From NCBI RefSeq assembly GCF_947301925.1, contig NZ_CAMYUE010000010.1:1-64000 (forward strand): 64,000 nt of DNA. Direction: 5' to 3'. Every line of letters starts with the position of its first letter. Within the stretch, counting starts at the first letter, position 1. This DNA is from an uncultured Ruminococcus sp. (GTDB lineage: Bacteria > Bacillota > Clostridia > Oscillospirales > Ruminococcaceae). This document shows, one piece after another, positions 16,602 through 24,676 of the stretch. The notes below the pieces were generated by a model. It ran no database searches and was not told where the DNA came from. It saw nothing but the letters and a program-made list of their open reading frames with translations. A program made the translations under genes and the position numbers.

Positions 16602-19107
16602 TCTGAAGCTTTACAAGGGTATAAACTATATCGACGACGACCTCATCGAGGATGCCGACTGCAAACAAAAGCCTGTTATACACAAATACTACGCCTTTGC
16701 GGCTTCTGCGGCCGCTATACTGCTGGCAGTGGGAACATCGGGCTCTGCTCTTTTCCGCAGCGCCGGCTATGTAAAGGACCCTCTTCTTTCAGACAGCAAT
16801 ACGATCACGGTCACGACTACTGCCGGGACAACACCTGCTGCAACAACTCAATGCACGGTGACATCGGCACAGTCTGCGGCCTCCGATCCTGCAATCACGA
16901 TACATACCACCGCTCATACCGTTACAGCGGCAACGTCCGTCAGCGGCACTGTGCTGACAGGCGCTGCTTCGCAGACAGCAGCTCATGCTGCTTCGGGTAC
17001 GACGGCTGTTACAGGAGCATCAGGCACAGACAAAGCTCCTGAACAGGAAAACGACTTTGAATACGAAGGGAGTCTTATTATGAAAAAATACGCTGCACTA
17101 TTTGCTTCACTGCTCACTATCTCAAATGTGACGGCTGCAAACGCTCAGGCTCAGACATTCGAGCCTATAAACGAAAACCTCAGCGAAGCTATGGACGCCA
17201 AGGCTTTCATAGAAGAATATGATGTGGATATCGACTTCAACTGCGACGGTAAGTTCGATATATTCGACGTATACGCATACTACCGTGCAGATATGCGTGC
17301 CGCAGATGAGAAGTATGGAGCTGTTCCACGTTCCACCGTTCCCGATTATATATGGGAAAAGTATAAGGCAGTACCAAACGGTGTTCTTGGAGACCGCATA
17401 TACATAAACAAAGAAACAGGCGAAAAGGAAGTACACAAGGAAAAGCTTTCCCTTTACACTGACAGTCTGATGGATTACTATTTTGAATATGTTGCACCGC
17501 CTCAGCTTGAATTGATGGATACTAATTTCTATATAGACAACTGTCCCGATATTTACGGCGATCCTATATCCTATGACGTTATAAGGCATGACGGCGATAT
17601 ACTCAGTATGTGGGATTTCCAGAGGACAAAGCTCTGCATTACCGACGACGGCGAAACCTACAGGCTGATAGACAAGGCTGACGCCGAAAAGACAGATCCG
17701 GATTCGCACTACAGCACCGAGGCAAGCCTGGGTCATATGTACGGCGTGAGGAAGTCTCCGATGCACGAGTTCATCGAAGATCTGAGACGTCATTCTCACT
17801 ATACGGGAAGGGACCGCGCATTTGTAAAGCAGCTCATCGAGGGCGGATATGTGGATCCGGATATAAACTCGGACGGCATCTTCGATATGGAAGATATAGC
17901 ACTGACAGCAGTATTCGCTGACAATCATTCCAACTGCGAGAGAGGATCATTCTTTGACAGCCTTTATTATCCGACGGGCGTCGATTATTACAGGATAAAC
18001 CTGGCTGACAGTTATGACTCTTTCAAATCCGAGGAAGAATGGGGCAAGGCATTCACATTATGTGATACACTGTCCAATTACTGCGATAAGTACTCCGATG
18101 ATATCGTTCAGTATCTTGCCGAGTATTATCTGACATACAATGAGGTGGACCAGAAATATTTCGACCCGTTCTATTATGTAGAAAACGGTTATACATATTA
18201 TCGTCAGATGAACGGTTTCTCAGGCAAATTTTTCAACGTTCTCGGTTATTATGAGAATTTCTCCATCAAGTACGGTCCTTCATCTGCCAATAACAGCATT
18301 GAACCTCCCGAGGGCTTCTGGTTCACAAAGGATGAGATAGACGCTGCCTTCCCCGAGTACTATAAAAACGTAAAATCAGGCGTTCTGCCGGAGCCCGATA
18401 TCGACCTCAGCGGCAGCATAGACGTGGCAGACTACAACCTGCTATTTAATCTGGGATACGAGTACTTTACACCCTATGACACAAGCTACATAGGCTCTAT
18501 GGTTAGACGCTATCCTCAGCTTGATATCGTCCTCGATGTCCCGCAGGAGGTGCGCGACAACTTCAATAACAATTTCGACTTCAATCACAATGGCATCAGC
18601 TGTGATACCATGGAATCAGACTGTATGATGATGTATATCCTCAGCGAACTGGAAAAGCAGTATGATAATGAGGATGATATGGACAGGGCAATGGACGATT
18701 ACTATATGGCTCACCGCGGCGCTCAGTACTTTGAGGTCTTCGACAATAACATGGAGAAGTTCTTCAAAGAGAGATGCCTGGTCTATACAGGCTATATCGG
18801 CAGAGATGACCTGGGCTCCGTAACGAGCTCCGTCGAGAACATCAGGAGCTATAAGAACTATCCTCTGAATACAGAGTCCACGGAAGCCGACGAATTCGTC
18901 AGCGGCGACGCAAACTGCAACGGCAGGACCGAGCTCTCGGACGTACTGCTGATAATGCAGTCCCTGGCAAATCCCTCCAGGTACGGCGTGGACGGCACCG
19001 ACGCCAACCACATCACAAGCGAGGGAAGGCTCCGCGCTGACGTTGACGGCAACGGCCTTACCAATATGGACGCTCTTATCATAAAGAACCGCCTCCTCCA
19101 ATCGTAA
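16594..19107 (+). CDS. Anti-sigma-like membrane protein fused to EF-hand/dockerin protein
   Basis: A single ORF of 837 residues. A ~30-residue cytoplasmic N-terminus (GINYIDDDLIEDAD) is followed by a TM helix (~33-54) and a Thr/Ser/Ala-rich linker (~68-150). Met163 starts a second, signal-peptide-like segment (MKKYAALFASLLTISNVTAA). The rest is acidic with EF-hand/dockerin-type loops (DIDFNCDGKFD, DINSDGIFD, DIDLSGSID, DFNHNGIS) and a C-terminal dockerin (GDANCNGRTELSDVLLIMQ, DVDGNGLTNMDALIIK). It overlaps the sigma gene, which points to an anti-sigma role. A paralogue lies at 34949-37504. Two translation products are likely (see 17065-17082). Confidence 0.8.
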   Translation: MSDLKLYKGINYIDDDLIEDADCKQKPVIHKYYAFAASAAAILLAVGTSGSALFRSAGYVKDPLLSDSNTITVTTTAGTTPAATTQCTVTSAQSAASDPAITIHTTAHTVTAATSVSGTVLTGAASQTAAHAASGTTAVTGASGTDKAPEQENDFEYEGSLIMKKYAALFASLLTISNVTAANAQAQTFEPINENLSEAMDAKAFIEEYDVDIDFNCDGKFDIFDVYAYYRADMRAADEKYGAVPRSTVPDYIWEKYKAVPNGVLGDRIYINKETGEKEVHKEKLSLYTDSLMDYYFEYVAPPQLELMDTNFYIDNCPDIYGDPISYDVIRHDGDILSMWDFQRTKLCITDDGETYRLIDKADAEKTDPDSHYSTEASLGHMYGVRKSPMHEFIEDLRRHSHYTGRDRAFVKQLIEGGYVDPDINSDGIFDMEDIALTAVFADNHSNCERGSFFDSLYYPTGVDYYRINLADSYDSFKSEEEWGKAFTLCDTLSNYCDKYSDDIVQYLAEYYLTYNEVDQKYFDPFYYVENGYTYYRQMNGFSGKFFNVLGYYENFSIKYGPSSANNSIEPPEGFWFTKDEIDAAFPEYYKNVKSGVLPEPDIDLSGSIDVADYNLLFNLGYEYFTPYDTSYIGSMVRRYPQLDIVLDVPQEVRDNFNNNFDFNHNGISCDTMESDCMMMYILSELEKQYDNEDDMDRAMDDYYMAHRGAQYFEVFDNNMEKFFKERCLVYTGYIGRDDLGSVTSSVENIRSYKNYPLNTESTEADEFVSGDANCNGRTELSDVLLIMQSLANPSRYGVDGTDANHITSEGRLRADVDGNGLTNMDALIIKNRLLQS
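17065..17082 (+). promoter_or_regulatory. Internal ribosome site and ATG with signal peptide
   Basis: GAAGGGAG (17065-17072), 7 bases, then in-frame ATG 17080. Translation from here gives a 675-residue protein with its own signal peptide and the dockerin, without the anti-sigma part. Confidence 0.6.
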
Positions 19108-19185
19108 TGGATATTCAGGACAGACGCTTTTCAGTGGAATTGCCGGAATGATAATATCCATAAAAGCATAATGCAGTATAGTGGG

Positions 19186-19231
19186 CAGTCCCTCCTGCGG
19201 TATGATACCGAAGGAGGGACTGCTGTTTTTT
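19186..19231 (+). terminator. Terminator after the first sigma/dockerin operon
   Basis: CAGTCCCTCC (19186-19195) pairs with GGAGGGACTG (19213-19222); an inner CGGTAT/ATACCG stem extends it, and TTTTTT follows. Confidence 0.9.
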
Positions 19232-19270
19232 GATCTTTTCACTCAGAAGATGATATCTGACGGAAATTGC

Positions 19271-19299
19271 TTGACACCTTCGCTTTATTCGGATATAAT
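19271..19299 (+). promoter_or_regulatory. Sigma-A promoter of the LRR protein
   Basis: TTGACA (19271-19276), 17 bases, TATAAT (19294-19299); a consensus promoter. Confidence 0.9.
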
Positions 19300-19351
19300 A
19301 TAAAAAAGGATCATATCAGGAATACCAAATATTAAAACGGGAGGTTATCAA

Positions 19352-21391
19352 ATGAATATCTCAAGAAAACGTATACTCAGCGTTCTTGCAGCCGCCGCTC
19401 TGTCAATGAGCGCTCTGCCCCAGACTATGCCTCTGCTCAGCCCTGCTCTGACAGCTTGTGCGGAAGATACCGTACCGGAGGATCTTGCATACGAGATCAG
19501 TGCTGACGGTACAAGCGTGACCATCAAAAAATGGAACGGCTCTGACACTGAGTTGATCATACCGGAAAAGATCGAAGGACTGCCCGTAACAGAGATCGGT
19601 AGCTGGTCATTCTTCGACTGTAAAACTATTGAAAGCATAACACTGCCCGGCAGTATCAGAACTATCGGAAGCAACGCATTCAACGGTTGTATCGCCCTGA
19701 AAAGCGTCGCTCTCTCAAAAGGTCTGAATCTCATTGACAGCGGTGCCTTCACAGGATGCATCAGTCTTGAGAGCATCTCTATCCCCGATACTGTCACCAG
19801 CATCGGCACCGGCACCTTTTCAAGCTGTTCAGCACTGGAAAGCATTACTATCCCTTCCAGCGTTTCCAGCATCGGCGGCAACGCCTTCAGCGATACAGCA
19901 TGGCTAAACAACATGAAGGCCGACAATCCGCTGGTCATCATCAATAGTATTCTGATAGACGGAACAGCTGCTTCAGGCAGCATAGACATTCCCGACAGCG
20001 TGAAGGTCATCGGTGATATGGCGTTTTCCAACTGCCGCACTATGACAGATATCTCCATACCCGAAGGCGTAACGAGCATCGGCGAGAACGCTTTCTATAA
20101 CTGTACAGGACTGACATCTGTTTCTGTTCCCGACGGTGTACAAAAGATCGGCTATCAGGCATTCAATGGCTGTGCAGGTCTGACGGAGGTCTTTCTTCCC
20201 GACAGCGTCACCGATATAGGCGGAAGCACCTTCTTCGGATGTGAAAAACTGGAAACCGTAAAGCTTCCAGAAAACATAACGCTCATAAGCAATTCAATGT
20301 TTACAAGCTGTAAGGCCCTCAGAGCTGTCACTATCCCCGAAAGCGTCACTCGCATTGATCCCCGTGCCTTTCTGGGATGTTCGTCACTGACAGAGATCGT
20401 AATACCCGAAGGCGTAACAAATATCGGATTCCAGGCATTTGCTCTATGTTCAAACCTGAAGGAAATAAAGCTGCCCGACAGTCTGACGTACATTGACCGT
20501 TCGGCTTTCATGCTCTGTCCCGATCTGACTATAAGCGCAAATGACGATTCATATGCAGAAAACTATGCGGATCAGAACGGCTTTGCCTTCTCTAATCTGC
20601 AGGCAGGCGAATTCACTGATGTTTCGCTCACTCTCAGCGACGATCTGGGAATCAATTTCTTTGTCAGTGGGGTGACTGACGCTGAAGCTACAGACTACCG
20701 TGTTACATTCTCGGGCATCTGCGACGAGAATAGCTCGGCTGTCTCTCTCTCCAAGAAGCAGGGCGTATACTGTGCAACCGCCAATGTCTCCGCAGACCAC
20801 ATGGACGAGAAGATAACTGCTGTACTTGAGCGCAGCAGCGATGAAGGCTGGGAACAGGCCGGCAAGTATACCTATTCGGTAAACAAATACCTTAAAAACG
20901 TAGATACAAGCAGCAATGAGGTACTTGCAGAGCTGGTATCCGCCACAAAGACATACGGTGAAGTCACAAAGGCATATTTCAACGATAGTACTATGCCCTC
21001 TGTAGCTGACTGCTCCGATAAATATTATACAGACGATTTCAAGCCCGTCAAAGGTGCAGACGACGCACTTTCCCTTGTACTCAACTCAAAGCTGGCCGCA
21101 AGACTCTACATCAAGGATCTGCCCGCCGACGCCTCCGCTTCATACGGCACGAAGGAGCTTAAAGCCAAGAAGGGCAGCAACGGCAGCTATTACTTTGAAG
21201 TTGCGGATATCAATCCCACTGCCCTTGCATCGGATATCAGCATAAAATACGGCACAACAAAGTATAGCTTCAAGCCCCTTTCATGGTCCTACCTTGTAAA
21301 GAAAAACGGCATCGAAGGCAAGAACAAGGCAATGGCTGACGCACTGTATCAGTACTGCACCAGCGCTGAAGCATACAAATCAGCTTTTTAA
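19352..21391 (+). CDS. Secreted BspA-type leucine-rich-repeat protein
   Basis: A 679-residue exported protein. Signal peptide 1-37. Residues ~60-405 hold about a dozen LRR_5 repeats of the BspA type (I.IP..VT.IG..AF..C..L). This fold is used for binding host or plant surfaces. Residues ~420-679 are a separate region (FTDVSLTLSDDLGINFFV, YSVNKYLKNV, final LYQYCTSAEAYKSAF) related to the C-termini of the proteins at 39223 and 46203. No anchor or dockerin is visible. A 32-residue peptide gene with its own ribosome site starts 20 bases after the stop. Confidence 0.88.
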   Translation: MNISRKRILSVLAAAALSMSALPQTMPLLSPALTACAEDTVPEDLAYEISADGTSVTIKKWNGSDTELIIPEKIEGLPVTEIGSWSFFDCKTIESITLPGSIRTIGSNAFNGCIALKSVALSKGLNLIDSGAFTGCISLESISIPDTVTSIGTGTFSSCSALESITIPSSVSSIGGNAFSDTAWLNNMKADNPLVIINSILIDGTAASGSIDIPDSVKVIGDMAFSNCRTMTDISIPEGVTSIGENAFYNCTGLTSVSVPDGVQKIGYQAFNGCAGLTEVFLPDSVTDIGGSTFFGCEKLETVKLPENITLISNSMFTSCKALRAVTIPESVTRIDPRAFLGCSSLTEIVIPEGVTNIGFQAFALCSNLKEIKLPDSLTYIDRSAFMLCPDLTISANDDSYAENYADQNGFAFSNLQAGEFTDVSLTLSDDLGINFFVSGVTDAEATDYRVTFSGICDENSSAVSLSKKQGVYCATANVSADHMDEKITAVLERSSDEGWEQAGKYTYSVNKYLKNVDTSSNEVLAELVSATKTYGEVTKAYFNDSTMPSVADCSDKYYTDDFKPVKGADDALSLVLNSKLAARLYIKDLPADASASYGTKELKAKKGSNGSYYFEVADINPTALASDISIKYGTTKYSFKPLSWSYLVKKNGIEGKNKAMADALYQYCTSAEAYKSAF

Positions 21392-21411
21392 GCAGAAAAG
21401 GAGTCAGAGTA

Positions 21412-21510
21412 ATGAAGAATATCTACACTACACCCGAAATAGAGATAGTTGAATTCGATTCCGAGGACGTTATCACAACAAGCAATCCCGAGATCGATCC
21501 GATATCCTGA
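21412..21510 (+). CDS. Small peptide with EDVITTSN motif, copy 1
   Basis: A 32-residue ORF beginning MKNIYTTPEIEIVEF and containing SEDVITTSN near the C-terminal third. AAAGGAG lies 9 bases before the ATG. The same plan (TPE-E/I-x-F-x-x-EDVITTSN) recurs at 51653-51763, also directly behind a large secreted protein with the shared C-terminal region. It lacks a signal peptide and cysteines. Conservation of sequence, ribosome site and position argues that it is a real gene. Function unknown; a leader-type or precursor peptide, or a helper of its neighbour, are options. Confidence 0.8.
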   Translation: MKNIYTTPEIEIVEFDSEDVITTSNPEIDPIS

Positions 21511-21533
21511 ACAGAAAACAGGCAGTCTGCAAT

Positions 21534-21867
21534 CGCTATACTCATATAGCTGTTTTACGGGTGATATTGAGGGAAACCCTTTTGAAAAAGGGTTCCTCTG
21601 ACGGAGGCGCGTCCCCTCTGTCACTGCGTGACATCTCCCCGCACTGCGGGGAGTCACCCTCAAACTCCCTTCCTAAAACTTTTAGCATTAAATTTAGCCC
21701 TTACAGGGCGCTCCCCGGTTATTACCGGATCTCACGTTTTGTGGAGAGCGCCCTGTACGGGCTAAATTCAGTTATAAAGTCTTTGGAAAAGGGGTTCGGG
21801 GAAAGAACCTTTCCTCAGAAAGGTTTGTCCCCGATAATTACGCATAAACTTCTATATAAGCACCACG
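21534..21867 (+). repeat. Interspersed palindromic element, copy B
   Basis: A ~334-bp relative of copy A (3712-3994), in inverted orientation in the window. Arms 21691-21713 and 21746-21768 pair over 23 bases with one mismatch. The tip 21714-21745 has the same two small palindromes, but its orientation relative to the flanks is reversed against copy A. Compared with A it has about 20 extra bases near 21625 (a CCCCGCA-TGCGGGG hairpin) and about 32 extra near 21800. Like A it lies between convergent genes. No transposase and no obvious target duplication are seen. Confidence 0.9.
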
Positions 21868-21896
21868 ATTATGGGCTGCCTGTTTTAATATGTGAA

Positions 21897-22508
21897 CTAT
21901 ATGTCGGTACCCGCCGTCCGCAGGGTATCATAGTACCTGCGGTAGGAATGGCAGTAGCACTTGTATGCCTGATAGAGCTTTACGTCCTCATCGGGATCAA
22001 GCCCCGGATCTGTTATCCATTTTTTCTGCTTCCATTCATAGTTTGTCGCCTCGTCATTCAGACGGAAGGGCTTTCCCGTGAGAAGGTAAAAGGTCAGCTC
22101 TGAACGGACCTGTGTCTTCTCGTCGGAAGCCGTTAGCTTGTAAAGCAGAGAACCCGAACGCTGTTTGCGTCCGCGGTTATCCCTTGTGGCCTCGTAATGC
22201 CTGTACTTCGTGTCCGCTATCTCATCGAAGTAAAGCTTTCTCCGCCTGAGCAGCATTTTCACATAAACATGATCGTCTTCTATGATTATTTTAGCACCGC
22301 AGACAGCTTCAGCTATCCGCAGGACAATAAATAATATCTCAACGATCCCGCATACAGCCAGCAGACGCAGCACAAATTTCGTGGGAGCTTCATATGTGAT
22401 ATTGAGTTCCAGAAAAAAGAACAGAGCAACTGCAGCTATGGCAACTATCCAGGGAACAGCTATCCCGACATCGAATATTCCCGAAAAATGCTTTATCCTG
22501 AACTTCAT
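21897..22508 (-). CDS. Membrane protein of unknown function, PH-like
   Basis: A 203-residue protein with two N-terminal TM helices (~14-35, ~45-68) and a cytoplasmic part of ~130 residues whose start (AKIIIEDDHVYVKMLLRRRKLYFDEIADTKYR) looks like the strand pattern of bacterial PH-like domains. It follows the DUF3021 gene by 23 bases and is probably the third gene of the LytTR operon. I do not recognise a specific family. Confidence 0.6.
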   Translation of the reverse strand: MKFRIKHFSGIFDVGIAVPWIVAIAAVALFFFLELNITYEAPTKFVLRLLAVCGIVEILFIVLRIAEAVCGAKIIIEDDHVYVKMLLRRRKLYFDEIADTKYRHYEATRDNRGRKQRSGSLLYKLTASDEKTQVRSELTFYLLTGKPFRLNDEATNYEWKQKKWITDPGLDPDEDVKLYQAYKCYCHSYRRYYDTLRTAGTDI

Positions 22509-22531
22509 TTGAATTCACCCGTCGTTATATC

Positions 22532-22981
22532 TCAGCTTGTTTTCTTTTCGGTCTGATCTTTTTTTTCATAGCGCTTTCTGAGCTGCTGGTTCATCAGCGT
22601 CGTGTGCTTTCTGTCTATAAGGTAATGCACCGAGCCTGTAAAAACATAGATGAATATAACTGCAAGAAATGACAGCAGAGCAGACAAGGGAGTTATCCTG
22701 CACCAGCCGAACATCTTCAGCAGCAGAAGCGTTATACAGAATATCAGAAAAAAATGTGTTCCCCACAGTATCAGCGAAGTCTTTACGCCCTTTGTGTCCA
22801 GACACAGCAGTATGGCTGTGGGCAGAGCGGTGATGAAACCGCTGAGCAGTATCTCCCACAGGATAATACTGTCCATCTGCTGTCCCGAGGCAGTCAGGTA
22901 TATTGCTGCCGCTATCAGGACAGCTGTGGTGATATCCACAAAATAATGCACTAATGAGATAAAAAATTCCTTTATCATCAT
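22532..22981 (-). CDS. DUF3021 four-helix membrane protein
   Basis: A 149-residue protein with four hydrophobic helices and a short basic C-terminal tail. DUF3021 proteins are typically encoded next to LytTR regulators, as here, where the ATG overlaps the LytTR stop codon (ATGA). They are thought to modulate the regulator at the membrane. Coupled translation and the fixed gene pair support this role. Confidence 0.8.
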   Translation of the reverse strand: MMIKEFFISLVHYFVDITTAVLIAAAIYLTASGQQMDSIILWEILLSGFITALPTAILLCLDTKGVKTSLILWGTHFFLIFCITLLLLKMFGWCRITPLSALLSFLAVIFIYVFTGSVHYLIDRKHTTLMNQQLRKRYEKKDQTEKKTS

Positions 22982-23427
22982 TCAACCTCCTCAATACCGA
23001 GCTTTACCTTCAGACTGTGTACATACTGACGGGAGATCACTATCTTCTCGCCGTTTTTCAGGTGCGCCTCCAGCTTGCCGCTGAAAAGCGGCGAAAGATA
23101 TTCTATTTTCTCCATATTCACTATCATGGATTTTGAACACCGTACAAAATCCAGAGGAGAAAACAGCTCCTCAAGCTCGTACAGCTTGTATTTGACCTCA
23201 TATACGTCCGAATTGCAGTATGCAAAAACACGGTTCTCATTTGCCTCAAAATAGTATACGTCCCGATAGTCAAGACGGGCGATCTTTTCGTCCAGATAGC
23301 CCGTAAGCTCCGTATTTGCGGTCCGGAACGAGAGCAGCATCGAGATGAGCCGCTGATCAGGCGACGAACACCTGACGATGACCACATCTTCGTCGCCGGG
23401 CTGAGGCGCTTCGATTATAATTCTCAT
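22978..23427 (-). CDS. LytTR-domain DNA-binding regulator
   Basis: A 149-residue protein without a receiver domain. The C-terminal ~100 residues form a LytTR domain (YFEANENRVFAYCNSDVYEVKYKLYELEE, FVRCSKSMIVNMEKIEYL, ISRQYVHSLKVKLG), which binds direct repeats in DNA. Such stand-alone LytTR proteins pair with DUF3021 partners. The ATG follows GGAGG. Direct repeats at 24429 and 24450, upstream of the MBL gene, are a possible target. Confidence 0.9.
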   Translation of the reverse strand: MRIIIEAPQPGDEDVVIVRCSSPDQRLISMLLSFRTANTELTGYLDEKIARLDYRDVYYFEANENRVFAYCNSDVYEVKYKLYELEELFSPLDFVRCSKSMIVNMEKIEYLSPLFSGKLEAHLKNGEKIVISRQYVHSLKVKLGIEEVE

Positions 23428-23478
23428 TATCGTCCTCCGATTATGAAGTTTATTCGTTAGGATCTGTATTCAGTCTTG

Positions 23479-24255
23479 TCATATGTCGAGCGTACCGCCG
23501 TGCCGCAGCTTGTATACAGCCGCGCGGTCTTTCATACGCTCCTCAAAATCCGAGGTGTCGGTCTCAGCGCTGAAGGGCGGGAAGGTATCGTCAAAATGAG
23601 TGAGCAGAACTGCTTCGGGCCTCAGCCTTCCGTATATATCAACCGCTATCCTGCACAGCTCATCAGGTCCCTGATACGGGAAAAACGCGATATCGGCTCC
23701 CTTTGGATAATCTATATCCTCTGCCAGAGCAAGACTTCCCAGTATGAATATCCTCCTGCCCAGTCCCTCCACCAGATAACACAGGGATTCCTTCTTTTCG
23801 GTGCAGGACAGGAAACTGAACAGCTTTCCGAAAAAGCCCTTCCTGTTCCTCATGACGCGCATATTAAAAATGGCTTTCAGTATATCAAAGGCGTTCAGCT
23901 TGATGTGTTTGCCTTTGTATGCGGTTATCTTAAAGTCTCCCACGGTGATGACCGAGCCCGCCTTTATCTGCTTCAGATTACGCTTGTCAACACCCCTCCT
24001 GCAAAGAGTCCTATAGGGCGTTTTTGTGCAGTAAACACTGGTATCGGAGCTTACTATCTCCCTGATGCTGCCGATATGATCGAAATGCCCGTGGGAAATG
24101 AGTATATGGCTGCAATGGTCATAAGCGTCCGGGGGAACCTTTATCTTGCTGTCGGGGAACGGAAAAAACGGGTCGATCAGGAGCTGCGTACTGCCTCCTG
24201 CGATCCGGACAGAAGCTGTGCCATACCATGTGATCTCTATTCTGTTTTCATCCAC
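23479..24255 (-). CDS. MBL-fold metallohydrolase (UlaG-like)
   Basis: A 258-residue cytoplasmic enzyme. The metal-binding motif SHGHFDH is intact, a GTASVRI strand opens the fold, and a late histidine (LLTHFDD) completes the usual ligand set. It resembles UlaG-type hydrolases, but the substrate cannot be told. Translation starts at GTG 24255. It lies 51 bases upstream of the LytTR gene on the same strand and may head that operon. Confidence 0.8.
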   Translation of the reverse strand: MDENRIEITWYGTASVRIAGGSTQLLIDPFFPFPDSKIKVPPDAYDHCSHILISHGHFDHIGSIREIVSSDTSVYCTKTPYRTLCRRGVDKRNLKQIKAGSVITVGDFKITAYKGKHIKLNAFDILKAIFNMRVMRNRKGFFGKLFSFLSCTEKKESLCYLVEGLGRRIFILGSLALAEDIDYPKGADIAFFPYQGPDELCRIAVDIYGRLRPEAVLLTHFDDTFPPFSAETDTSDFEERMKDRAAVYKLRHGGTLDI

Positions 24256-24592
24256 GCACGATCAGCTCCTTCACTGTGTGTTTACCTGATTGTATCATAT
24301 TACATGATGCTTATAAACGGAAGAACGTATAATATCGTCTGATCAAGGCTTCCGCTCCCCGACTGCCTCACACGAACTCAGTCTGTCCGTATCATATATA
24401 TGATAACATATATCCCGACCGTCTGTCAATGCAACTTACCCCCTCAGAAATGCAACTTACCTTCATATTTGCACAGCTTACATAAGGGATACCTCACAGG
24501 GCGGGACTGTAATGCTCTGTCCTGATGATACCGGAAAAAGCCCATGCACAAATGTCACAATGGCAATTGTGCAGATTTATCAACAAATAATA
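24256..24592. other. Divergent intergenic region with a 12-bp direct repeat
   Basis: ATGCAACTTACC occurs at 24429-24440 and 24450-24461, 21 bp apart, which is two helical turns. This geometry suits a dimeric regulator binding one face, as LytTR proteins do. No gene is seen. Confidence 0.5.
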
Positions 24593-24621
24593 TTGATTTT
24601 GCCCGCTTTTTTTGCTATAAT
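24593..24621 (+). promoter_or_regulatory. Sigma-A promoter of the glycan cluster
   Basis: TTGATT (24593-24598), 17 bases, extended -10 TGC-TATAAT (24616-24621). Confidence 0.8.
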
Positions 24622-24676
24622 TATATAGTATAGGTTTACGCTCCGCAGCAGTGCGGAAGATAAAGGAGTTTTTCAA

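Noticed and set aside
3712..21867. Composite transposon bounded by inverted copies A and B
   Set aside because: The 18 kb between holds ordinary operons, no transposase, and no target duplication is visible.
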